This document shows positions 1 to 5,065 of a stretch of DNA of 5,123 nucleotides, piece by piece. Under the pieces are notes generated by a model. It searched no databases and was not told where the DNA came from. It saw only the letters and a list, made by a program, of their open reading frames with translations. Location: NCBI GenBank assembly GCA_910579115.1, contig CAJTSO010000029.1, positions 18,120 through 23,242 of the forward strand, given 5' to 3'. Source of the stretch: an uncultured Selenomonadaceae bacterium. GTDB taxonomy: Bacteria; Bacillota; Negativicutes; Selenomonadales; Selenomonadaceae. The position numbers and the translations under genes were made by a program. The first letter of the stretch is position 1. Every line of letters begins with the position of its first letter.

Positions 1-461
1 TAGGTATCGTGGATGTCACCCCCAACGTAATGAACGTCATCCCCGGCCGGGTAACTCTCGGCATCGACATCAGGAGCATCAGCGCAGCCGCCAAAGCCGA
101 TGCCGCCCGCCGGATACAGGACTTTATCGCCGAAGTCTCCCGCCGCCGGAGCATTCCCTGCCGGATTGAACCGATTTCCGACGAAAGGCCGGCGGTTCTC
201 TCGGAAGCGATGGTAAATCTCCTGGAGGACACAGCCGCCGAAATCCTGCCGGAAGCCGTCACCCTGCGGATGCCCAGCGGCGCCGGACACGACGCCATGC
301 ACTGGGCGGAATACTGCCCCACCGGCATGATCTTCATCCCCTGCCGGGACGGCATAAGCCACAACGGGGCCGAGCACGCGGAAATCGACCATATAACCGA
401 CGCCTGCCGGCTGCTGGAAGCCGCCGTGAAAAAACTCAGCCGCAAGGACGTGACCCTCTGA
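1..461 (+). CDS. M20-family hydantoinase/carbamoylase-type amidohydrolase, C-terminal part (5' end outside window)
   Basis: This is the last ~152 codons of a Zn-dependent amidohydrolase of the N-carbamoyl-L-amino-acid hydrolase / allantoate amidohydrolase group. These cytosolic enzymes hydrolyse a carbamoyl or related amide group from an amino acid or purine-degradation intermediate. The frame is open from the first base, and the GTG at 9 is an internal valine: the local sequence V-D-V-T-P-N-V-M-N-V-I-P-G-R-V followed by D-I-R is the family signature that enters the dimerisation domain, so this is not a start. Counting from that GTG, S-G-A-G-H-D-A (residues 90-96) is the substrate-side motif and G-I-S-H-N-G-A-E (115-122) holds the last metal-ligand histidine, H118. 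Full-length members are about 400 residues, so roughly 250 lie outside the window. The exact substrate cannot be told from this part; AllC, HyuC and AmaB-like enzymes all share these motifs. The stop codon overlaps the next gene by one base. Confidence 0.93.
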   Translation, partial: GIVDVTPNVMNVIPGRVTLGIDIRSISAAAKADAARRIQDFIAEVSRRRSIPCRIEPISDERPAVLSEAMVNLLEDTAAEILPEAVTLRMPSGAGHDAMHWAEYCPTGMIFIPCRDGISHNGAEHAEIDHITDACRLLEAAVKKLSRKDVTL

Positions 462-871
462 TGGCAAAAAAAAGCAATAACGCTGTCCCCCACGGCGTGG
501 AGCAGGATATAAAGATGGAGCTTCTCGGCATGATCCACAGCGGGGAGAGCCCCTACCTCATCATCGACCACGTGGCCCGCTACCTGGAAGCCGTCTCCGA
601 CGAGCCGGGCTACGCGGACCACGTCCGGGAAAACCTCCGGTCAGTTTACGGCTGCGCCCTGCTTCAGAAACGGCTCCTCACCGACGAGCTGAAAGACGTG
701 GAGGCCCGGCTGAAAAAAATTGAGGAGGCCCAGGCAAAAGACGATTTCACCGAAGAAGAAAAAATCCGGATCGGCTTTGCCATCACCCTTCACCAAAAGA
801 ACATCCAACGGCTGAAGGGGCTCATCGAGCTCAGCGAAAAGGACGGCACCGACCCCTACATCGACAAATAA
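461..871 (+). CDS. Hypothetical helical protein, 136 aa, translationally coupled to the amidohydrolase
   Basis: I do not recognise this family. The start ATG uses the final A of the upstream TGA (TGATG overlap), the classic arrangement for translational coupling. An AAGGA at 444-448 lies about 12 bases upstream, an acceptable if slightly distant ribosome binding site. The product is acidic, soluble, without signal peptide or membrane segment, and looks almost wholly helical. An N-terminal part (about 15-65) is followed by a charged heptad-like stretch (about 68-93, rich in L, K and E) suggesting a short coiled coil, then a second amphipathic helix (about 97-125). There are no cysteine clusters or obvious catalytic motifs. 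Its position immediately after an amidohydrolase and before the operon terminator makes it the last gene of that operon. Whether it has anything to do with the amidohydrolase reaction is unknown. Codon use matches the neighbouring genes and the frame has no competitor. Confidence 0.85.
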   Translation: MAKKSNNAVPHGVEQDIKMELLGMIHSGESPYLIIDHVARYLEAVSDEPGYADHVRENLRSVYGCALLQKRLLTDELKDVEARLKKIEEAQAKDDFTEEEKIRIGFAITLHQKNIQRLKGLIELSEKDGTDPYIDK

Positions 872-928
872 AAAAAAGAGGAATAAGGTCTGGCCGGATT
901 ACCGCCGCCTTATTCCTCTTTTATTTTT
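870..928. terminator. Bidirectional intrinsic terminator between convergent operons
   Basis: A perfect 15-bp inverted repeat has its left arm at 874-888 (AAAAGAGGAATAAGG) and its right arm at 908-922, with a 19-base loop. The loop can itself form a small nested stem (CGG 895-897 with CCG 902-904). On the plus strand the stem runs into TTTTATTTTT (919-928), terminating the amidohydrolase operon. On the minus strand it runs into eight T (complement of 870-877), terminating the 3D/phosphodiesterase operon. The plus-strand stop codon (869-871) and the minus-strand stop codon (928-930) directly flank it, so one element serves both operons. Confidence 0.93.
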
Positions 929-3855
929 CAATGAAGGGAAAACCGCTTGCCGGTGATATCATAAACCACAGCGAAGCCGTCATAATCCCCGTTTTCCCGC
1001 TCCATGGCATTCATGGATATGCCGAGCCAGTACCTTCGCCCATCAGCGCCGGTGAAGGGATACTCCAGGGAAACGGCTTCCCCTGTCCGGCTTGCCTCCT
1101 TAAAGGCTTCAACCATCACCGCCTCGATTTTCGGGTCAACCACATCCTTCAGCTGCCAGCCCTCCGCCCAGGTATCATCCTCCTGCATACCGTTAATCCT
1201 GCAAAGCCAGCTGCTGACAAAAATCACCCTCAGACTGCCGTTTATAATCCGATAACACCCGATACCACCTGGGATCTTCCTCAGCAGACTGTTCAATTCT
1301 GTCGTTTTTTTCTGGTCATTGGTAACGTCCGTCATGAACAGGTAAATCAAATCCCCCTGCTCCCCGCTGGCCACTACCTTTACCTTGGCATGGATGTAGA
1401 TGAGCCGTCCGTCGGCGTGAACGCGGCGGAAATTAAGCTCCGTAACGATGTTTTTCTCCTTTGCCAGACGAAGGGAGCTGAGAAGATTCTCCCGGTCCTC
1501 CGGAGACACAGCCTCCAGCGCGTCCCGGCCAGTGATATTACCCTCCGGTTTCTCCCCAAACATGGAAACGTAGCCCTCCGTTGCCCGGATGAGCTCCAGC
1601 TTCCCCTGTCTGTACTCGTACAGGCCGATACTCCCATCGACGGCATTCAGCAGGGTCAGCGCCTGGCTGCCCAGGGACAGCAGCCTGTCCGCGTCTTCAC
1701 CATTTATCCAGCCAGCCCCCTGCAAATCAACTGCCTGGGATTTCTCCGCCGTCGCCAGCAGCTTTTCATATTCGTAGACCGTTATGGGACGGGAGTAGAA
1801 GTAGCCCTGGGCCTGATCGCAGCCAATAGACCGAAGGAATTCCACCTGCTTGCTTGTCTCTACCCCCTCGGCCACCACCTGCATCCGCAGCCATTTGGCC
1901 ATGCGGACCACCGAGTTCAGAATGTTGCCGCCCCGGTCATTCTCCTCCTTGTTGTCCAGGAACTTCAAGTCGATCTTCAGGACATCTACCTGCATATCCT
2001 TCAGCATATTCAGAGAAGAATAACCGCTGCCGAAGTCGTCCATGAGAATCTTGAAGCCCCTTGCCCGCAATCGGTCCGTTACATCGATAATCTGCTGGGG
2101 GTTGTCGGTGTAGGCGCTTTCCGTGACCTCAAGACCAATGAGTTCAGGGGATATATTATACTTTCTGACTATGGAGTCGATGGTGTCACAGAGATCCTCC
2201 CGATAGAAATCCACCCGGGACACATTGATGGATACGGGCAGGGCCGGATATCCTTCATCGATCCATTTTTTCAGCTGCCGGCAGGTTTCCTCCCAAATGT
2301 ATTTGTCCAGCTCAAAAATAAAACCGTTGTGCTCGAACACCGGAATAAACTCCGCCGGAGAAACAAGTCCCCTTGCCGGATGAATCCAGCGCACCAGCGC
2401 CTCTGCCCCGGTGATCGCCCCGGTGACCAGAGAGTACTTAGGCTGCAAATAGACAGCGAACTCACGATTTTTCAGGGACTTTACCATATCGTTGACGATG
2501 CCCTGCTCGTTGACGATGAGCCGCCGCATCTCGTCATCGTACTCGCTCCAGCTCCCCAGGGATTCATTCTTTGCCTTGCTGAGAGCAATGCCCGCCCGGT
2601 CGATCATGGCCGTAAGGGACATATTGCGGTCGGCTATCCGGTAAATGCCAAAGGCCAGCTCGATGCGGCAATCAATGCTGTAGCTGAGGGCCACGGTATT
2701 CAGGGTAGAGATAAGCCGCTCCCTCGTCATGGGGTCCGCAGGATAGCTGACTACAAACTGATCGGAATGAAGCCGGCCGTAGGAGCAATCCTTGATATCG
2801 ATACGCTTCAGAAAATCCGCCAGATAACAGATAACGCTGTCGCCCACGCGCTCCCCGAACATCTCATTGATCCCCTTGAGACGCTTTACGTCAAAGCGCA
2901 TCAGCTCAAATTCCGTATCGGGCCGCCGGAGCATGATGTCATGGGTCCGCTTGGCAAAAGCGCTCCGGTTGTAAATGCCGGTCAAATCATCGTGAAACAG
3001 CTGCCGCCGGAGGGTGCGTCCGGCATTCTTCAGAGGGGTAATGTTCAGGATTATACAGTGAAATTTTGTCCGTCCGGTTCCTTTATTTGAACCCTGCCGC
3101 CCGCAGTCCAGTACCCAGATATAGCCGCCGTCAGCCTTGGCCATCCGGTACTCTGTCTGACAGATTTTCCGGCTGTCCAGCTGCCGGAAGGTCATCTCCC
3201 TGATCCGGGCCCTCTCCTTCTCAGGTATCAGGGTATCGAGATTGCCGCCGGTTTTCTCCAGGAAGCTCTCCTCGCTGGGGTAGTCCAGCATATTCCACAG
3301 TTCAGAGGAAACGGTATCGATCATCCGGCCGCTATTGTCATAGTGGTAGCTTACATAGGCGCAATCGGACCAGCTGGTGACGGTCCCCGAAATTTCTTTT
3401 TCTTCGCCGTTTACCGTCAGCTGCTTCTCAAACATCCTGCCGCTGACCACCCGGTAGGTTTCCTCATGGCGGAAATCTCTCGTGATATAGAGCCCGGCCA
3501 GACGGACTATCTCCCCGCGGGTCCCTTCATCCAGCCGGTACATAAAAATCAGCCGGTAAATTATCGGCCGGGGCTCGCTGTCGCTTCTCACCACGGCCGT
3601 TACCAGCACGCTGGCCTGACCGTCTTCCTCCCGGTATTTGTAGCTGTCCTTTACCAGCTTGCAGGGTACGATGTGATTCAGCTCCTGCTGAAGACAAAGC
3701 TCCATTCCCTCAGGACCGGTATAAAAGCGCAGCGACTGAGGACCGAAAGCAATGGCGCTCTCATCCGCAAAATCCAATATGCCCTCAAAGCGGCCCTTAT
3801 TGTACAGCGGCTCCACCAGCGCTCTTGTCATATCGATCAATTCATTGCTTTTCAT
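928..3855 (-). CDS. PAS/degenerate-GGDEF/EAL cyclic-di-GMP phosphodiesterase, 975 aa
   Basis: Cytosolic multidomain signalling protein predicted to hydrolyse c-di-GMP to pGpG; no membrane segment is seen. Order: an N-terminal ~135 residues resembling an NTF2/SnoaL-like fold (G-P-Q-S-L-R-F-Y-T-G at 38-47); PAS about 165-275; GGDEF about 285-440; EAL about 460-700; two further PAS-like domains about 740-845 and 862-968. The GGDEF signature is replaced by H-S-D-Q-F (363-367), so cyclase activity is unlikely, but D322, N330 and D339, equivalent to metal- and guanine-contacting residues of active cyclases, remain. The EAL domain is complete: E485 of E-A-L, N544, E576, D606-D607 in D-D-F-G-S-G-Y-S-S, K627, E663 and Q683. 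The ATG at 3855 has only a weak GGGA eight bases upstream; M9 is no better. The gene follows the 3D gene by 55 bases without a terminator, so the two are probably co-transcribed. The physiological input signals are unknown. Confidence 0.95.
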   Translation of the reverse strand: MKSNELIDMTRALVEPLYNKGRFEGILDFADESAIAFGPQSLRFYTGPEGMELCLQQELNHIVPCKLVKDSYKYREEDGQASVLVTAVVRSDSEPRPIIYRLIFMYRLDEGTRGEIVRLAGLYITRDFRHEETYRVVSGRMFEKQLTVNGEEKEISGTVTSWSDCAYVSYHYDNSGRMIDTVSSELWNMLDYPSEESFLEKTGGNLDTLIPEKERARIREMTFRQLDSRKICQTEYRMAKADGGYIWVLDCGRQGSNKGTGRTKFHCIILNITPLKNAGRTLRRQLFHDDLTGIYNRSAFAKRTHDIMLRRPDTEFELMRFDVKRLKGINEMFGERVGDSVICYLADFLKRIDIKDCSYGRLHSDQFVVSYPADPMTRERLISTLNTVALSYSIDCRIELAFGIYRIADRNMSLTAMIDRAGIALSKAKNESLGSWSEYDDEMRRLIVNEQGIVNDMVKSLKNREFAVYLQPKYSLVTGAITGAEALVRWIHPARGLVSPAEFIPVFEHNGFIFELDKYIWEETCRQLKKWIDEGYPALPVSINVSRVDFYREDLCDTIDSIVRKYNISPELIGLEVTESAYTDNPQQIIDVTDRLRARGFKILMDDFGSGYSSLNMLKDMQVDVLKIDLKFLDNKEENDRGGNILNSVVRMAKWLRMQVVAEGVETSKQVEFLRSIGCDQAQGYFYSRPITVYEYEKLLATAEKSQAVDLQGAGWINGEDADRLLSLGSQALTLLNAVDGSIGLYEYRQGKLELIRATEGYVSMFGEKPEGNITGRDALEAVSPEDRENLLSSLRLAKEKNIVTELNFRRVHADGRLIYIHAKVKVVASGEQGDLIYLFMTDVTNDQKKTTELNSLLRKIPGGIGCYRIINGSLRVIFVSSWLCRINGMQEDDTWAEGWQLKDVVDPKIEAVMVEAFKEASRTGEAVSLEYPFTGADGRRYWLGISMNAMERENGDYDGFAVVYDITGKRFSLH

Positions 3856-3910
3856 AACTATCGTCCCGCTTTATCAAAATGTTCCTTTTCCGTAAACCTT
3901 CCGTACCCGT

Positions 3911-4666
3911 TCACGCTTCCAGCAGGTAAACCTCTACCTCCCGCCGGCCAAACTCCATCGCTTCATCGTAATCCTCATAGCAGAGATCCACAATGTGGCC
4001 GTCGATAGCGCCGCCCACATCGGCCGCCAGGGCGATACCGTAGCCCGGCACGAAAATCCTCGTGCCCAGGGGGATTATATCCGGGTCCACCGCCGCCACT
4101 CCATAGGCGGCGGGAACGCCTGTGGCCGTCAGCCCGTCCCCGTTACCATCCGCCGGCAGATAAGCCGTGGCCTCCATCTGTTGATAGCCCACTATCCGGT
4201 GAAGCTTCCCCGCCTCGTCCCGCACGTATTTTTTATCTTCCTTAATCACCAGATGAGCCCCGCTTCCGGCATGATGGCGGCCGGTGATAGAGGGGTGCCT
4301 TACAGCCGTGCCCTCCGCCTGTTCTTTTTTCATTTCGGCCATTTCCGCCGGAGTCTTTGATTTCAGGGTGATGGTCATGCCCTTCCTGACGAGATCCGTC
4401 AAAGGCTCCGATACATGATATTTCTCCGGGGCAATTCCTTCCCCCTTCAGGCAGGCTTCCACCGTAATATTCCCCGGCGCCGTGATCCGCCGCTCGGCTC
4501 CGTCGATTACCAGCTTCAGCCTGACCCGCTTCGCGGCTTTTTCCACGCTGACCAGGGTCCGGCCGGCTTCTCCGGCGGAGCGGGGGAGCCGCCCCGCCGA
4601 AGCCTCAGAGGAAATAAAAAAGGGAACAAAGGACACCAATACGAATACGACCGCTCTGAGAATCAA
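3911..4666 (-). CDS. Secreted 3D-domain protein with one YabE-type ubiquitin-like (DUF348) domain, 251 aa
   Basis: Predicted envelope protein whose C-terminal 3D (three-aspartate) domain has the double-psi barrel fold related to MltA lytic transglycosylases, suggesting peptidoglycan cleavage or remodelling. Numbering from the TTG at 4666: hydrophobic signal segment about 2-20 with possible cleavage after A22-S23-A24; ubiquitin-like DUF348 about 48-102; charged linker about 104-160; 3D domain about 164-250. Visible 3D motifs are M-E-A-T-A-Y (164-169), T-A-T-G (180-183), A-V-D-P-D-I-I-P-L-G-T (192-202) and the three aspartates D216, D222 and D227. I prefer the TTG to the ATG at 4693 because GGAGAGGAGAGG ends six bases before the TTG, while the ATG has no ribosome binding site, lies only about 17 bases from the predicted transcription start, and would put acidic residues before the signal. 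B. subtilis YabE has several DUF348 copies plus G5; here there is one DUF348 and no G5. First gene of the operon with the phosphodiesterase. Confidence 0.9.
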   Translation of the reverse strand: MILRAVVFVLVSFVPFFISSEASAGRLPRSAGEAGRTLVSVEKAAKRVRLKLVIDGAERRITAPGNITVEACLKGEGIAPEKYHVSEPLTDLVRKGMTITLKSKTPAEMAEMKKEQAEGTAVRHPSITGRHHAGSGAHLVIKEDKKYVRDEAGKLHRIVGYQQMEATAYLPADGNGDGLTATGVPAAYGVAAVDPDIIPLGTRIFVPGYGIALAADVGGAIDGHIVDLCYEDYDEAMEFGRREVEVYLLEA

Positions 4667-4672
4667 TAAAAT

Positions 4673-4684
4673 CCTCTCCTCTCC
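4673..4684 (-). promoter_or_regulatory. Strong ribosome binding site that fixes the TTG start of the 3D gene
   Basis: Read on the minus strand, GGAGAGGAGAGG contains overlapping AGGAG and GAGAGG matches to the 16S anti-Shine-Dalgarno sequence, six to nine bases before the TTG at 4666. In the longer ATG-started ORF this purine tract would be coding (G-E-E-R), producing an acidic stretch ahead of the signal peptide. Confidence 0.8.
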
Positions 4685-4698
4685 GTCTATCATGTTAC

Positions 4699-4717
4699 TA
4701 CATATATACGGTATGTA
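4699..4717. promoter_or_regulatory. Small inverted repeat over the predicted transcription start (possible operator)
   Basis: TACATA (4699-4704) and TATGTA (4712-4717) form a perfect 6-bp inverted repeat with a 7-base spacer, touching the -10 box and covering the predicted start site. The position suits a repressor site, but AT-rich 6-bp arms also arise by chance, so this is tentative. Confidence 0.3.
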
Positions 4718-4745
4718 TTATATTCAACCGGGTTGTCCTTTTCAA
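4717..4745 (-). promoter_or_regulatory. Sigma-A-type promoter of the 3D/phosphodiesterase operon
   Basis: On the minus strand a -35 box TTGAAA (4745-4740) is followed after exactly 17 bases by a perfect -10 box TATAAT (4722-4717). Transcription would begin near 4709-4712, giving a leader of about 45 bases to the TTG start. The near-consensus sequence predicts strong basal activity unless repressed. Confidence 0.8.
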
Positions 4746-4921
4746 TCGGAGCAGCAGTCATAAATATGGTGTTTTAGCCTGTATTTCCCCTCTTTTGCCG
4801 GAAAGCCGCAGCTTTAATCCCCTTTCTTTGCCGGGACAGGGATCTTCCCTTTAGTCCCTAAAAGACCCCATCTACCCCGGACTGCCCGAATCTTTACCGG
4901 GTCTGACCGTGGGCAGAGACC
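4746..4921. other. Non-coding intergenic stretch with several potential RNA hairpins
   Basis: No credible ORF is seen. The stretch has three imperfect direct repeats: TCTTTTGCCGG at 4791-4801, TCTTTGCCGG at 4825-4834 and TCTTTACCGG at 4891-4900, the first two each preceded by a CCCC tract. Potential stems are AAAGC/GCTTT (4802-4806 with 4811-4815), a 10-bp stem with a 3-base bulge over 4833-4858, and CTGCCC/GGGCAG (4882-4887 with 4911-4916). The last competes with CCCG/CGGG (4885-4888 with 4898-4901) and GGTCT/AGACC (4900-4904 with 4917-4921). If transcribed on the minus strand it would be a long upstream leader of the 3D gene. I could not match it to a riboswitch class I know (c-di-GMP, c-di-AMP, SAM, TPP, cobalamin and others considered). 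Confidence 0.4.
4833..4858. repeat. Inverted repeat, 10-bp stem with 3-base bulge
   Basis: GGGAC (4833-4837) pairs with GTCCC (4854-4858), and inside it AGGGA (4838-4842) pairs with TCCCT (4846-4850) around a TCT loop; TTA (4851-4853) is bulged. There is no T-tract of terminator quality on either side. Confidence 0.6.
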
Positions 4922-4967
4922 TTACAAGAAGGTGTACCTTTTTGTAAAAAGGTGTACCTTCTTGTAA
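4922..4967. repeat. 46-bp nested dyad made of two overlapping 26-bp palindromes (operator-like)
   Basis: The outer arms TTACAAGAAGGT (4922-4933) and ACCTTCTTGTAA (4956-4967) are perfectly complementary, and the inner arms ACCTTTTT (4936-4943) and AAAAAGGT (4946-4953) are too, separated by GT pairs. Equivalently, the core AAGGTGTACCTT occurs twice (4929-4940 and 4949-4960) with a 20-bp period, each at the centre of a 26-bp imperfect palindrome (4922-4947 with one mismatch, 4942-4967 with three). Two palindromes two helical turns apart suggest a cooperative repressor site. A plus-strand RNA could fold into an almost continuous 22-bp stem because the GT/GT bulges form G-U pairs; on the minus strand they would be A-C mismatches. 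No T-tract follows, so it is not a standard terminator. Confidence 0.85.
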
Positions 4968-4991
4968 ATTCTCTGTCGAAATAATTATACC
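4962..4991 (+). promoter_or_regulatory. Weak candidate plus-strand promoter overlapping the dyad
   Basis: TTGTAA (4962-4967), the last six bases of the dyad, is followed after 18 bases by TATACC (4986-4991); each box matches four of six consensus positions. It would drive a gene starting near the right edge and would be blocked by anything bound to the dyad. Weak on sequence alone. Confidence 0.2.
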
Positions 4992-5012
4992 ATACAATTA
5001 TGCTTTTGCATA
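4984..5012 (-). promoter_or_regulatory. Possible minus-strand promoter with extended -10 (TGGTATAAT)
   Basis: On the minus strand TGGTATAAT (4992-4984) matches the extended -10 consensus TGnTATAAT. The -35 position (TATGCA, 5012-5007) is poor, as is common for extended -10 promoters. Transcription from here would pass through the 46-bp dyad within the first ~10-55 bases and then into the structured leader of the 3D gene. The AT-rich context makes chance occurrence possible. Confidence 0.35.
4999..5012. repeat. Small inverted repeat TATGC-TTTT-GCATA
   Basis: Perfect 5-bp arms flank a TTTT loop (4999-5003 and 5008-5012). A second short inverted repeat, ATAATT (4981-4986) with AATTAT (4996-5001), abuts it. 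Both lie in the AT-rich regulatory stretch and may be protein-binding half sites or chance. Confidence 0.35.
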
Positions 5013-5022
5013 TCCATTTATA

Positions 5023-5032
5023 TTGTATACAA
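5023..5032. promoter_or_regulatory. TTGTATACAA palindrome, GntR/FadR-type operator candidate
   Basis: This perfect 10-bp palindrome resembles operators described for FCD-domain (FadR-type) GntR regulators of catabolic operons, such as MatR. A degenerate relative, ATTGTATGGTATAAT on the minus strand, lies about 33 bases away over the extended -10 promoter. No GntR-family gene is in the window, so the assignment rests on resemblance. Confidence 0.35.
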
Positions 5033-5065
5033 AGGGTGATATATAGCCGTAAACCGTTGATTTTA

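Noticed and set aside
9..11. GTG at 9 as a start codon of the first gene
   Set aside because: The upstream codons G-I continue the conserved family motif, and the protein would lack the N-terminal catalytic half; it is an internal valine of a gene entering from the left.
931..3090. A 719-codon open frame on the plus strand opposite the phosphodiesterase gene
   Set aside because: The minus strand encodes unmistakable EAL, GGDEF and PAS motifs over the same bases. The antisense frame has no recognisable motif and is rich in P, H, Q and R, as expected for a shadow of a GC-rich gene. It also begins inside the terminator/stop region without a ribosome binding site.
3343..4008. Plus-strand 221-codon frame spanning the 3D/phosphodiesterase junction
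   Set aside because: It crosses two well-supported minus-strand genes and their intergenic gap, has no motif, and is a composition artefact.
4415..4763. Plus-strand frames opposite the 5' end of the 3D gene (4415-4669 and 4482-4763)
   Set aside because: They lie antisense to the signal peptide and DUF348 region and over the promoter, without motifs or ribosome binding sites.
4922..4967. 46-bp dyad as an intrinsic terminator or CRISPR-like repeat
   Set aside because: No T-tract follows on either strand, and there are only two core copies with no spacer-like variable sequence between them.
4746..4978. Known riboswitch (c-di-GMP, c-di-AMP, cobalamin, SAM, TPP, T-box) in the leader
   Set aside because: I compared remembered consensus cores on both strands. 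A C-C-C-G-A-A-T-C fragment on the plus strand briefly recalls part of the c-di-AMP aptamer, but the other conserved blocks are missing and the strand is opposite to the 3D gene.
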